Part shown: one piece after another, positions 16,610 to 26,539 of the stretch
Layout of the letters: every line of letters starts with the position of its first letter
Position numbering within the stretch: the first letter of the stretch is position 1
NCBI GenBank assembly: GCA_902381685.1
Contig: LR698958.1
Location: forward strand, 334,951-398,950
Length of the DNA stretch: 64,000 nt
Reading direction: 5' to 3'
Source: Lachnospiraceae bacterium
GTDB lineage: Bacteria; Bacillota; Clostridia; Lachnospirales; Lachnospiraceae
Program-made: the position numbers and the translations under genes
The notes under the pieces: model-generated
The model's database searches: none
Seen by the model: the letters and a program-made list of their open reading frames with translations, nothing else
What the model was told of the DNA's origin: nothing

Positions 16610-17604
16610 CTTCTTCTCCTTTTATACTCTAAATCAACAACCCATCTTGCAAATGTAAATAAAAATATTTTAAAAAACTGATGACTATCATATGGATGAC
16701 ATATACATTGCCACTTCACCTCAAATGGAGTAATCTTTGCTGTTTTTATCGCATCCTCTCTTTTTAATCGACCATATATCGATGTTAACTGATAGAATGA
16801 AGAACATACGTATTTAAGAACCGATTTCTTAATATCTTTTGGCAATTGATATTTATCTAATACTTTTGTTTCTTTTTCTACAACATACAAAATATCTTCT
16901 ATTTGTTTAAATTTTGGCGTTTTAGTAGCACTTCCTGTTCTTTTTCTATATGAATAAAATTCCACATCACTCTGATATACCCTACATTTTTTATCACAAA
17001 CTAATGATTCCAAGAAAAATAATTGGTCTTCTTCATATGCAATACCAACTGGAAAAATCAATTTATTTCTTATCAAATAGTCTCTTCTAAAAAAACCTAG
17101 CCATGGAACTACTTCATTAGCATGTTCTGACACAGATTTTTTCAAAAAGTCATATCCTGACAAAGTTTTATTAGAATATGAAATTTCAGGAAAAAGATGT
17201 TTCTGATATGTTTTTGTGTCCTCCTCATAAATACCATACCACCCTCGTATAATATCTAAGTTTTCTTTTTCACATATTTCCAAAAAATCATTTGCGAACT
17301 CTTTTTTAAAAAAGTCATCGCTATCTACAAAACATATGTATTCCCCTTGTGCTGCCAATAGCCCAGCATTTCTAGCAGAAGAAATTCCTCCATTCACTTT
17401 ATGAATGACTTTAAGGTTCTCATATTGTTCCGCATACTTATCACATAGAACCACACTTTTATCTGTGGATCCATCATCAACTAAAATAATTTCAGATTGT
17501 TCTACATTCTGTGATAAAATGCTCTCAATACAGTTTTCAAGATATTTCTCCATATTGTAAACTGGAACAACAAATGATAACTTGATTTTGTTTTCTTTAT
17601 TCAT
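16606..17604 (-). CDS. Glycosyltransferase family 2
   Basis: A 332-residue GT-A enzyme. The N-terminal domain (about 8-230) has LSFVVPVYNMEKYLENCIES, IILVDDGSTDKS, GGISSARNAGL and the metal-binding acidic motif CFVDSDDFF. The C-terminal ~100 residues are basic and include an aromatic helix that may associate with the membrane. It adds one sugar of the repeat unit; the sugar is unknown. It overlaps the polymerase gene by 8 bases and the next gene by 4. Confidence 0.88.
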   Translation of the reverse strand: MNKENKIKLSFVVPVYNMEKYLENCIESILSQNVEQSEIILVDDGSTDKSVVLCDKYAEQYENLKVIHKVNGGISSARNAGLLAAQGEYICFVDSDDFFKKEFANDFLEICEKENLDIIRGWYGIYEEDTKTYQKHLFPEISYSNKTLSGYDFLKKSVSEHANEVVPWLGFFRRDYLIRNKLIFPVGIAYEEDQLFFLESLVCDKKCRVYQSDVEFYSYRKRTGSATKTPKFKQIEDILYVVEKETKVLDKYQLPKDIKKSVLKYVCSSFYQLTSIYGRLKREDAIKTAKITPFEVKWQCICHPYDSHQFFKIFLFTFARWVVDLEYKRRRR

Positions 17605-18766
17605 AATGCTCCATTTCTTTCTTCTTTTTTTTCTCTTTATATCCTATAAATATTCCCGTAACTAACCACAAAAAATAGCATTTGGCGCCAGGACCAAACG
17701 GTGATTGTTCCTCAAAAATTCCATTTACCCACATAACAATCCCTAAACTTATAATGATATGACAAAATATTCTATAATCTTTTCTTTTATTGATATTCTT
17801 TATTCCTACATATAGTGGAAACAATGAATACAATAATACAGGAATTCCTCCTACTATACCATAACTCATTAAGACTGCTAATGGCATTGCTTCCAAATAA
17901 GTTCCGCCTGTTCCCACGCCCCAATATTGGCCAAAGTATCTTGCAAAAAATTCATAATGTATATCTCTATCAGATGTAATTGCTGAAAAATCATTTATAT
18001 CTTTATTATTAAGCATAATCTGATTGACATAAAGATTATATAAGGAATCATCTGTTAAAATAATTATAGCAATTATACTAATTATACACATCCCTATCGC
18101 TTTATAGAGAGGCTTTTTTATTACAAATAACACAATGTAAACAGTAATCAAAACCAGTGTAAGCAATGTACTCCGACTTTTCATCATTATAATCAAAGCA
18201 CAAAAAATCGAACACAAAACTATTGATATAATTTTATACCTTTCCATAAAAAATAAAATTAACAATATAATTGCAGTCAAAAAAATCTGTCCTGCGGAAT
18301 TTTTAGCACCATATAAATACCCACCAGTTCCTGCCCAATCTACACCTCTAAAAATATCAAAGTACAAATAGATAGCAACTATTAAGGCACTCAGTATAAA
18401 CGCACCTGAAATTTTTTGTAAATTAGCCTCATCTAAAAATCTACCTGCTAAGATTCCAATCAATAGAATAAATGTGCATAAGTTTATGGGTCTAAACAAA
18501 TCCGAGGAAGTATATCCCCCTTTGCCCAAAGATAATATTATACAATAAATATCAAAAAAAACAGGTATAATAAAATATTGAATTTTTATTCTATGATCAT
18601 GCAAAATCATTACAATTAGTAAAAGAAACCACGTACCTGAATATCCTAGACTCAATATACGATTATTGTATAATGTTGGAATTTGAGTTAAATTACATAA
18701 AACACAACCCAATATAATTAAATCTCTATATAATGAACTCCTTTTTATCAAAGTCATTCCTCCCAT
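17597..18766 (-). CDS. Wzy-like O-antigen/EPS polymerase
   Basis: A hydrophobic protein of up to 389 residues with 10-11 predicted helices and a larger polar loop around residues 230-290 (DDSLYNLYVNQIML, then AITSDRDIHYEF). This topology and its place among glycosyltransferases indicate the polymerase that joins repeat units outside the membrane. The start is uncertain. The ATG at 18766 lacks a ribosome-binding site; GGGAGG at 18764-18759 is ideally spaced only for TTG at 18751. The region is strongly AT-rich. Confidence 0.78.
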   Translation of the reverse strand: MGGMTLIKRSSLYRDLIILGCVLCNLTQIPTLYNNRILSLGYSGTWFLLLIVMILHDHRIKIQYFIIPVFFDIYCIILSLGKGGYTSSDLFRPINLCTFILLIGILAGRFLDEANLQKISGAFILSALIVAIYLYFDIFRGVDWAGTGGYLYGAKNSAGQIFLTAIILLILFFMERYKIISIVLCSIFCALIIMMKSRSTLLTLVLITVYIVLFVIKKPLYKAIGMCIISIIAIIILTDDSLYNLYVNQIMLNNKDINDFSAITSDRDIHYEFFARYFGQYWGVGTGGTYLEAMPLAVLMSYGIVGGIPVLLYSLFPLYVGIKNINKRKDYRIFCHIIISLGIVMWVNGIFEEQSPFGPGAKCYFLWLVTGIFIGYKEKKKKKEMEHYE

Positions 18767-18770
18767 TTAG

Positions 18771-19706
18771 TTAAAAATTAAATTCACCTTTTCTAATTTC
18801 ACTTCGATGCTTTTTTAAATAGTGCATGGCGTCTTTCATGTCTTGAGAACAATTATTTTTTATTCTTCGTTCAAAATAAATTCCCAAGTTACACCACCTC
18901 ATTGCTAACTCTGACTTCCAGCCCATTTGATGTTTATAGCTTAAATATGCTCTATGTATCACATACATAAATGTACTTTTTCTGCTTGGAGTACGAAACT
19001 CTTGGCTTGCCAAATGTTTTACATGAATATTACTGGACATAACACACTTCAAACACTCCTTTTTAGCCTTTTTATAATAACTATAACTAAAGTCTAGGTC
19101 TTCTGCATAAGCATACCCTATTAATTTTTCGTCCCACTTTATTTTCCAGTTTTCTACCAACGATTTACGAATTACAAAGAAAAATCCCATTGCCCACATA
19201 GTTTGTGTATTTTCTGTTATTTCATTAGGAAAACGTCCTAACATTGAAAGTGTTACATGACCTTTGTTTTTATTTATAAAAGATTTTGTTCCAAGAAAAT
19301 ATCCTATCTTTGAAGAAGACGTTGTCATATTATCATCTATACCAGCAATCATCGCAAAAGATCTATTCTGCATAAAATCATAAACATTTTTCACTGTATC
19401 TTCGTACACGTCAATATCATCATCAGAACAAATAATAATTTCTGCTTTTGCATAACCAAAAGCAGTGTTTCTTGCTTTGGTCAAAGATGCTTCTTCTTGA
19501 TATACATACTTCATCTCTACAATATTTCTATATTTTTCGACTACTTGTTTCACTTTTTCTTGCATTTTTTTTTCACTCTGATCAACCACCACTATTTGAC
19601 ACGGTATATATTTTGCACTCAAATAACTTTTTAATGTTCTTTCTAATGCTTTAGGTCTATTCATTGTTGGTATCAATACTGAGACTGCTAATTTTTTATT
19701 ACTCAT
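18771..19706 (-). CDS. Glycosyltransferase family 2
   Basis: A 311-residue GT-A glycosyltransferase. Motifs are VSVLIPTMNRPKALERTLKS, IVVVDQSEKK, SLTKARNTAF and the metal-binding IICSDDDIDV. A later acidic motif, GYAYAEDLDFSYS, resembles the ED region that supplies the catalytic base. It overlaps the next upstream gene by 8 bases. Substrate specificity is not readable. Confidence 0.88.
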   Translation of the reverse strand: MSNKKLAVSVLIPTMNRPKALERTLKSYLSAKYIPCQIVVVDQSEKKMQEKVKQVVEKYRNIVEMKYVYQEEASLTKARNTAFGYAKAEIIICSDDDIDVYEDTVKNVYDFMQNRSFAMIAGIDDNMTTSSSKIGYFLGTKSFINKNKGHVTLSMLGRFPNEITENTQTMWAMGFFFVIRKSLVENWKIKWDEKLIGYAYAEDLDFSYSYYKKAKKECLKCVMSSNIHVKHLASQEFRTPSRKSTFMYVIHRAYLSYKHQMGWKSELAMRWCNLGIYFERRIKNNCSQDMKDAMHYLKKHRSEIRKGEFNF

Positions 19707-20811
19707 TATTTTCTTTCACTCCCTCTAATGCTATTAAATGTTTTTCTACCATTTTCTCAATAGTATATGAGTGCACAATATTTATACTTCGCATTCCCCA
19801 CCTCTCTATTGTTTCTTTACTATTAAGTATAGAGAGAATACTTGCAGTGAGTTTATCCACATTTTCTACGGGTATAATATAACCATTTTCATTATTTTTT
19901 ACTAATTCTAATGCAGCTGCACATCGTTCTGTTGATATAATAGGCAATCCACATGCCATGGCTTCTTCTATTACCAATCCCCAAATATCTTCTCTTGTAG
20001 GCAAAACAAATATATCTGCCGCATTATAATATTCTTTTAGTTCATACTTGTCTTTGAAACCAATAAAATGAATATTATGTAATTCATATTTCTTTTTAAT
20101 TTGCATATATTCTTCCGTAGGCAACCCTCCCACAAAATATATTCCTATATCATTCGGAAGTTCTTTAGCCGCTTCAAGAAGAAGATCAAATCCTTTTCTA
20201 TAAATAAATTGTCCAACTGTTAAAACTACTTTTTCTTCACAAATTCCTAACTTACTTCTAATTTCTCGTTTAGTTCCAAAAGGAGTGGGCCTTTCCATAA
20301 TGTCCTTCTCTTTAAGTGAACTGAATGGATAAAGAACGAGTTTATCCACATTTGCACCATATTGCAAATAATAATCATCGCAAGTTTTCCCCGTACTAAA
20401 ATATCGTCTTGCTCCTGATATAAAAAATTTTTTGATTTTTTCTTTTATGCCCTGCCCATTCTTCGCAAATCCACCATCACATTCCAAATAATATGGTATT
20501 TTATGCCTTTTCATATATTGAATCGCCCACATCCCCGTTGGTGTGGTAAAAGTAGTACAAATAATATGTTCAAATGATTTATCTCTAATATACTTTGTAA
20601 CCTCAGGACAAAACGCTGTATCTACTGAAATTGTTTTTCCCCTTAAAAAAATACCTCTAAATGTATTAAATTGATATTTTTTCCATGATTCATCTCTCTC
20701 GTCTGAAGTTGTTTTTTCAAAAAGCACTGTCAAATCACAATATTTACCAAGTTCATTAAAAAAGTCAACTCGATACGGAGATGGAACATTTGATAAAAAT
20801 AAAAGTTTCAT
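19699..20811 (-). CDS. Glycosyltransferase family 4
   Basis: A 370-residue GT-B protein. The N-terminus is FLSNVPSPYRVDFFNELGKY. The C-terminal nucleotide-sugar domain has VVLTVGQFIYRKGFDLLLEA and the family signature around PTREDIWGLVIEEAMACGLP, in which the E-x7-E glutamates contact the donor. It overlaps the next gene by 8 bases. Confidence 0.88.
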   Translation of the reverse strand: MKLLFLSNVPSPYRVDFFNELGKYCDLTVLFEKTTSDERDESWKKYQFNTFRGIFLRGKTISVDTAFCPEVTKYIRDKSFEHIICTTFTTPTGMWAIQYMKRHKIPYYLECDGGFAKNGQGIKEKIKKFFISGARRYFSTGKTCDDYYLQYGANVDKLVLYPFSSLKEKDIMERPTPFGTKREIRSKLGICEEKVVLTVGQFIYRKGFDLLLEAAKELPNDIGIYFVGGLPTEEYMQIKKKYELHNIHFIGFKDKYELKEYYNAADIFVLPTREDIWGLVIEEAMACGLPIISTERCAAALELVKNNENGYIIPVENVDKLTASILSILNSKETIERWGMRSINIVHSYTIEKMVEKHLIALEGVKENNE

Positions 20812-20912
20812 ATACTTATTTTTCCTTTATATATTTAAATAGACTTTGAGTGTATATTTACCCTTAATATTACATCGGAAATATATTTTCTAATAAAAAT
20901 TATAAATCCGCT

Positions 20913-22112
20913 CTATTCATTCAATACTTTCTTATCATCTGCTAAATATTCAGATAAATAAATTTTAACTGTAGTTTGTTTATCGATAACCGAAACTTGT
21001 CTTTTAGGCAATTTTTTTTTATAAACTTGCTCAATCTTTTCTACTATCTGATCAATATTCCCTCTTTCAACTACAATACAGTTATTACTTGCACTCTCTG
21101 GGCTTCCTCCTGTATTATAAGTTAATACGCAAAGACCACATGCATTTGCTTCTATATTTACTGTTGGGTAATTTTCGCAATATGATAGATTTAAAAATAT
21201 ATCCGATGTACTATAAATATACGCAAGTTCTTTTATACTTGATGTACGCCCTATCCCTAATATATTTTCTGGCAAAGATTTAATTTGTTTATCAGCAAGC
21301 CCAACTAAAACAATCTTATAATTCTTATTCAATCTTCCAGATAATTCTATGAAATCAGAGTATCCCTTCATATCATTCCAAGAAGTTGCACATCCTAAAA
21401 CAAGAAACTTGTTTTCTAAATGATAAACTTTTCGAAAATCATTATTTAACAGTTTAAATTGGCTTGTATCAATCCCATTATGTATAACCTTTACTGGATA
21501 TTTACTTAGAAAAGATTTTTTTACCAGTCCAGCAAGCCAATTCGATGGTGTAATAATAGTCATATTAGGAATACCAGTGAAAATTTTTTTCTTTTTTCCC
21601 CAATTTTTCTGTGACGCATCAATAATTGTTTTAGGATATTCTTTCATTTGAGGACAGTTATAACAACCTTGAATCCAGCGTTCGCATTGAACAGCATCAC
21701 AATATGCTGAATGCCCTGTAAACGCCCAACAATCATGAAGAGTCCATATGATTTTTTTTCCATATTTTTTTAAATATTCAAATAAAACTTCAATATTAAC
21801 ATAATACCCATGAATATTATGTAAATGTATGATATCTGGATCGTATTTCTTAACCCATTCAACAAATTTTATAGTAGCCCTTTTACTTCCAAATCCTGCT
21901 CCATCAAGCAACCTAGCCTTGACTCCGTGAAGTCTTACATCTATGTCTGTTCCTATTCTAATAGCATATTTTTGAAACTTTTCTGGAACCTCTTCTCTGC
22001 CATATGCGATTCGTACTTCATGTCCCTGTTTCTCTAACTCTACAGCCAAATCCGTACAAATCCTACCTGTACTCCGAATACCACAAACAACATTTATCAT
22101 TAAAATTTTCAT
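20913..22112 (-). CDS. Glycosyltransferase family 4
   Basis: A 399-residue GT-B glycosyltransferase. The N-terminus contains CGIRSTGRICTDLAVELEKQ and the HLHNIHGYY and WTLHDCWAFTGHSAYC segments common in GT4 enzymes acting on capsule lipids. The C-terminal donor site is NLSYCENYPTVNIEANACGL. A ~100-bp gap downstream (20812-20912) holds no gene; it is AT-rich. The start overlaps the upstream fusion gene by 4 bases. Confidence 0.87.
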   Translation of the reverse strand: MKILMINVVCGIRSTGRICTDLAVELEKQGHEVRIAYGREEVPEKFQKYAIRIGTDIDVRLHGVKARLLDGAGFGSKRATIKFVEWVKKYDPDIIHLHNIHGYYVNIEVLFEYLKKYGKKIIWTLHDCWAFTGHSAYCDAVQCERWIQGCYNCPQMKEYPKTIIDASQKNWGKKKKIFTGIPNMTIITPSNWLAGLVKKSFLSKYPVKVIHNGIDTSQFKLLNNDFRKVYHLENKFLVLGCATSWNDMKGYSDFIELSGRLNKNYKIVLVGLADKQIKSLPENILGIGRTSSIKELAYIYSTSDIFLNLSYCENYPTVNIEANACGLCVLTYNTGGSPESASNNCIVVERGNIDQIVEKIEQVYKKKLPKRQVSVIDKQTTVKIYLSEYLADDKKVLNE

Positions 22113-23953
22113 ATATTACTATCCTCTAAAAATAAATACGCTTCAAACTTATCCATAAATTTTTCCTGTTCAAAATGCTTCTCATAATATATCTTCGCAT
22201 TTTCTCCCATCATATTTTTATCTGGATTTTTTATAAATCTTCTGATATTTTCCGCCAATATCTCTGCATCTTCTGCTTTACCACAATATCCACATTTTGC
22301 ATCTTCAATTACTTTCTTCGTTTCTCCATCAATAGCACCAATAATCGGTTTTCCAACTGCCATATAAGATTGTACTTTTCCTGGTAATGTCATGCTGAGA
22401 ATAGGATCTGCTTGTAGCGTAATAAGCATAGCATCTGCTTTTTCATAAAAACTCGGCATTTCTTCCAATGGTCTTCTTCCATAAAACACCACATTATCTT
22501 CATTCTCACTTATCTTTTGAAGTTTTTCCAATTCTGTTCCACTACCAATAACGTGAATTTTTACTGGTTCATTTTTTAATAACGAAGCCGCTTTAATAAT
22601 AGTTTCTACGCTTTGAGCCGCTCCAATATTTCCAGCAAACATAAAGTCAAAAGCACCTGATTCTTGCTTCTTTGGAACTTTTTCAAAAATCCCCTCCGCA
22701 TATTGTGGAAGATATGCTATTTTCTCCTTTGCAATATCAAATTCCTGCTGCAGATATGTAGAAAACATACGAGATGTAATCAATATCTCATCCATCTTCT
22801 TATATATTCTTTTACTGACATAATGATAATATGTATAGAGTATCGATTCCCTTTTCACTCCCCCCGCAATAAGGCTCTCTGGCCATAAATCAAGACAATA
22901 CATTATAACTGGCACTTTATATTTCTTTTTATAAGCAATCGCTGCATGAGCCATCATTACCGGAGATAATTGATTACAAAATACCACATCAAATGATTTT
23001 CCGTCTGAAGTTTTACATTTTTTTGAAAGAACATACTTCACCGAAGAAATCACATAACTATAATAGTTAAACATTCTCTTCACCGCACCAGTCTGTCGAG
23101 GAATTGTATAACATCGATGTACTTTAACTCCATTGATCACTTCATCAATTTTTTTACCTTTTCCATATCCGTTGTACAAAATACCTTCCGGATAGTTCGG
23201 ATATCCTGTAACAACTTGTACCTCATGTCCTCGCCTAACCATTTCTTCACAAATATCGGAAATACGAAATGGTTCTGGTTTATAATACTGACATACTACA
23301 AGAATCTTTTTTTTTTCATTTGCAGAGTCTGCATCTTCACTATTCTTACCTATTTCACCTGTTCCGCCTTCTACCACTCCTTCTGACTTTAAAACAGAAA
23401 AAATAGTGCGCACAAAACAAATAGCGTCCATACGGAAACTCATATGTTTTACATAAAAACCATCTAATTTTGCCTTTACTTCAATTTCTAATTCATCGCG
23501 TCCATGTACCTGTGCCCAACCCGTAAGTCCCGGTGTGACATCATTTGCCCCATACTTATCTCGCTCAGCAAGTAAATCATATTGATTCCAAAGTGCCGGA
23601 CGTGGTCCGATAATACTCATATCGCCTTTTAAGATATTAATAATTTGAGGAAGTTCATCTAATGATGTTTTTCTTAAAAATTTTCCGATTTTTGTAATAT
23701 ACTGATCCGGATTAGAAAGTAAATGTGTCGGCATATCTTTTGGTGTGTCGATTCTCATCGTTCTAAATTTCAGTATATTAAAATATTTTTTATGTAATCC
23801 TACACGTTTTTGTTTGAATAAAACCGGTCCGGGTGATGTTATTTTAATGGCAATACATATGATTAAGTAAACGGGTGATAACAAAATCAGTCCCACTAAT
23901 GAACAAATAATATCTATACTTCTTTTTATTTTCAAATAATGATTCTGTTCCAT
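22109..23953 (-). CDS. Fused initiating phosphoglycosyltransferase and GT4 glycosyltransferase
   Basis: A 614-residue two-domain protein. Residues ~1-200 are a monotopic phosphoglycosyltransferase: a re-entrant helix with Ser26-Pro27, the basic KQKRVGLHKKYF loop, catalytic Asp99-Glu100 in TSLDELPQ, and GDMSIIGPRPAL. It would place the first sugar phosphate on undecaprenyl phosphate. A polar linker (~200-214) leads into a WbuB-like GT4 domain (~215-614) starting KKILVVCQYYKPEPF, with FDFMFAGNIGAAQSVETII and TLPGKVQSYMAVGKPIIGA. The fusion would couple addition of the first and second sugars. No frameshift or internal start is evident. Confidence 0.9.
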   Translation of the reverse strand: MEQNHYLKIKRSIDIICSLVGLILLSPVYLIICIAIKITSPGPVLFKQKRVGLHKKYFNILKFRTMRIDTPKDMPTHLLSNPDQYITKIGKFLRKTSLDELPQIINILKGDMSIIGPRPALWNQYDLLAERDKYGANDVTPGLTGWAQVHGRDELEIEVKAKLDGFYVKHMSFRMDAICFVRTIFSVLKSEGVVEGGTGEIGKNSEDADSANEKKKILVVCQYYKPEPFRISDICEEMVRRGHEVQVVTGYPNYPEGILYNGYGKGKKIDEVINGVKVHRCYTIPRQTGAVKRMFNYYSYVISSVKYVLSKKCKTSDGKSFDVVFCNQLSPVMMAHAAIAYKKKYKVPVIMYCLDLWPESLIAGGVKRESILYTYYHYVSKRIYKKMDEILITSRMFSTYLQQEFDIAKEKIAYLPQYAEGIFEKVPKKQESGAFDFMFAGNIGAAQSVETIIKAASLLKNEPVKIHVIGSGTELEKLQKISENEDNVVFYGRRPLEEMPSFYEKADAMLITLQADPILSMTLPGKVQSYMAVGKPIIGAIDGETKKVIEDAKCGYCGKAEDAEILAENIRRFIKNPDKNMMGENAKIYYEKHFEQEKFMDKFEAYLFLEDSNI

Positions 23954-23957
23954 TCCT

Positions 23958-25835
23958 CTACTCCTCTTTCATCACATACGTCGGCACCATCTCTTTCACC
24001 ATCTGGCGAATTAACTCGCTGTCCTTATCCGAAGCCGCTTTCAATTCCTTCAACTGTCTCATAAATACAGCCTCGTTCATATCAATCGGTTTTCCTATAT
24101 GAATCAGGTTGTTATCCGTTGCCTGCAAACCTTCCTCGTCCATGAGAAGTTCTTCGTATAATTTTTCTCCCGGACGAAGTCCCGTATATTTAATTTCAAT
24201 ATCTTCCCCTACTTTAAATCCCGAAAAGCGGATAAGATTTTTCGCCAAATCTGCTATTTTCACAGGTTCTCCCATGTCTAAAACGAATATTTCCCCACCT
24301 TTGGCGTACGCTCCCGCCTGCAGTACCAAAGATACCGCTTCCGGAATCGTCATAAAATATCTGATAATGTCAGGGTGCGTAACCGTGACCGGTCCTCCCT
24401 CTGCAATCTGCTTCTTAAATAAGGGAATAACACTTCCGTTACTTCCGAGAACGTTTCCGAAACGAACCGCAACAAATTCTGTCGGGTAGAATTTGTCCAA
24501 CGTCTGTACAATCATTTCACACATACGTTTGGACGCTCCCATGATATTTGTTGGGTTTACCGCCTTGTCCGTTGAAATGAGAACGAAACGCTCAACACCG
24601 TGTTTTCCTGCTGCTGATGCAGTTTTATATGTACCAAATACATTGTTTTTAATCGCCTCGTTCGGGTTGTCTTCCATTAACGGCACATGTTTGTGCGCTG
24701 CCGCATGGTAAACAACATTTGGTCTGTATTTATCCATGATTTCATTGATTCTGTGGGTATTTCTCACTGAAGCAATCAGAGCCACAAGATCCAATTCAGG
24801 ATATTTTCTCTTCAGTTCCTGTTGAATCTCATAGATATTGTTTTCGTAAATATCCACAATAATCAACTGTTTTACACCATGTCCTGCAAGTTGGCGACAG
24901 ATTTCACTGCCGATGGAGCCGCCTCCGCCTGTTACAAGTACGACTTTGTTTTGTACATATCCTAAAATTTCATTTAAGTTTACTTTTATCTGTTCTCTTC
25001 CGAGCAAATCTCCGATTTCTACATCACGAAGTTGGGATACGCTCACCTCTCCGCTCACCAGTTGATACATTCCCGGAAGAATGCGGATTTTACATTCTGT
25101 ATGCTGGCAAAGGTCTACAATTTCTTTAATCGTAGATTTCGGCGCCGAAGGCATTGCGATAATAATTTTGGTTATCCCATATCTTTCAACTGCGGAGATA
25201 ATGTCTTTCTTTCCGCCTACTACAAGGCAGCCTTGAACATATTTCCCCTTTTTTGCCGGATCATCATCTATCATACAGCATACTCTTCTCTTTAATGTCT
25301 CGTTCAAACGCAATTCCTTTACAATGGCTGCACCCGCATCTCCCGCACCGATTACCATTACATTGGACATTTCTTTTCTGTTTCTGATAAAATATTCCGT
25401 TTTCATAAATCGCACAAAGCGATAGAAGAATCGAATGCCAATCATCATTGCAAGAAGGAACATTGTATATAAAATATCGTAACTTCTCGGAACAGGATTT
25501 TGGAATGCCCTCATTCCAACCGCATTTACAATTCCCGATATAACAACTGCAAGAGTTATATTTACCAGTTCATTTACGCTTGCGTATTTCCAAAGACTTG
25601 TGTACAAGTGAAATGCATAAAAGATTGCTATTGTACAAATAATATTAATTCCTGCATACTGGTATATGGATTCCAGAAAAATTCTGTCAATGTCTGCAAA
25701 AACTAATTCAAAACGAAGCCACAATGCAAGAAATGACGATAACATTATGGCTATGATATCTCCTGCCAGCAGTAATATGACGCGCATATGCCACTGAGTA
25801 TTTTTTTCAGTTCTTTTCATCATTTGCCTCCTCAT
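23958..25835 (-). CDS. Membrane-bound nucleoside-diphosphate-sugar 4,6-dehydratase (CapD/PglF-like)
   Basis: A 625-residue protein with four N-terminal membrane helices, a CoA-binding-like Rossmann domain (GAGDAGAAIVKEL near 165) and a catalytic SDR domain from ~295 (VTGGGGSIGSEICRQLA). The active site reads STDKAVNPTNIMGASKRM, with Met replacing the usual Tyr, as in UDP-GlcNAc C4,C6-dehydratases of the PglF/FlaA1 type. It probably makes the 4-keto-6-deoxy sugar used by the downstream initiating transferase. The first ATG has GAGG just upstream; a second Met follows at residue 5. Confidence 0.93.
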   Translation of the reverse strand: MRRQMMKRTEKNTQWHMRVILLLAGDIIAIMLSSFLALWLRFELVFADIDRIFLESIYQYAGINIICTIAIFYAFHLYTSLWKYASVNELVNITLAVVISGIVNAVGMRAFQNPVPRSYDILYTMFLLAMMIGIRFFYRFVRFMKTEYFIRNRKEMSNVMVIGAGDAGAAIVKELRLNETLKRRVCCMIDDDPAKKGKYVQGCLVVGGKKDIISAVERYGITKIIIAMPSAPKSTIKEIVDLCQHTECKIRILPGMYQLVSGEVSVSQLRDVEIGDLLGREQIKVNLNEILGYVQNKVVLVTGGGGSIGSEICRQLAGHGVKQLIIVDIYENNIYEIQQELKRKYPELDLVALIASVRNTHRINEIMDKYRPNVVYHAAAHKHVPLMEDNPNEAIKNNVFGTYKTASAAGKHGVERFVLISTDKAVNPTNIMGASKRMCEMIVQTLDKFYPTEFVAVRFGNVLGSNGSVIPLFKKQIAEGGPVTVTHPDIIRYFMTIPEAVSLVLQAGAYAKGGEIFVLDMGEPVKIADLAKNLIRFSGFKVGEDIEIKYTGLRPGEKLYEELLMDEEGLQATDNNLIHIGKPIDMNEAVFMRQLKELKAASDKDSELIRQMVKEMVPTYVMKEE

Positions 25836-25865
25836 ATTTTTCCATTACTTTATCTCATTTTAATA

Positions 25866-26537
25866 CTATCCATAGTATTTTTCCCCATACCCATAATATT
25901 TTTTTCTGTTTCTTCTCGGCACTTTATTTAGTACGACACCGAGAATCTGACAACCGCTTTTTTCCAGTTTTTTCTTAACTTCCTGCGCAATGCGATATTT
26001 CACCTTTTCTGATTCAATAACCATTATTGCCCCGTCACACTGCTTTGCTGCGATTGCCGCATCGATGACCATTCCAAGCGGCGCTGAATCGATAATAATA
26101 TAATCATAAATTTCGCGGAAAGAATCCATCATCTTCTCAAAACGCTCGTTTGTCAATAATTCCGCTGAACTTTTAACGCTCGGTCCGGAAAACATAATGT
26201 GGAATCGCGGAATATTCGTTGACACTACGGCTTCCCCGAGAGAACATTGCCCGGAAAGGAAATGCGACAATCCATATTCTACTTTTCCCACATTTAATCT
26301 TGAGATTAATACAGACTTTCTCAAATCAGCATCTACAAGCAGCACTTTTTTCTGCATGGCAGCCAAAGACTGCGCCAACTGTAATGCCGTATTTGTCTTT
26401 CCTTCCCCCTGAAAACAACTGGTGAGCAAAATGGCTTTTTTATCATCTCCACAAAACAGTAAATTTGTTCTCAGTGTTTTGATTTCTTCTTCTAGTTCGT
26501 ATGAAAGTTCGTCTTGTGTAATTTCAATCTTTTTCAT
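25866..26537 (-). CDS. cpsD: CpsD/CapB-type tyrosine autokinase
   Basis: A 223-residue cytoplasmic BY-kinase. It has Walker A FQGEGKTNTALQ at 42-53, Walker A' VLLVDADLRKS at 66-76 and Walker B YDYIIIDSAPLG. The C-terminus carries the tyrosine cluster YYGYGEKYYG that becomes autophosphorylated. It needs the membrane activator encoded by cpsC and is dephosphorylated by CpsB, both encoded just upstream. Together they regulate chain length and export of the polymer. Confidence 0.93.
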   Translation of the reverse strand: MKKIEITQDELSYELEEEIKTLRTNLLFCGDDKKAILLTSCFQGEGKTNTALQLAQSLAAMQKKVLLVDADLRKSVLISRLNVGKVEYGLSHFLSGQCSLGEAVVSTNIPRFHIMFSGPSVKSSAELLTNERFEKMMDSFREIYDYIIIDSAPLGMVIDAAIAAKQCDGAIMVIESEKVKYRIAQEVKKKLEKSGCQILGVVLNKVPRRNRKKYYGYGEKYYG

Positions 26538-26539
26538 CT

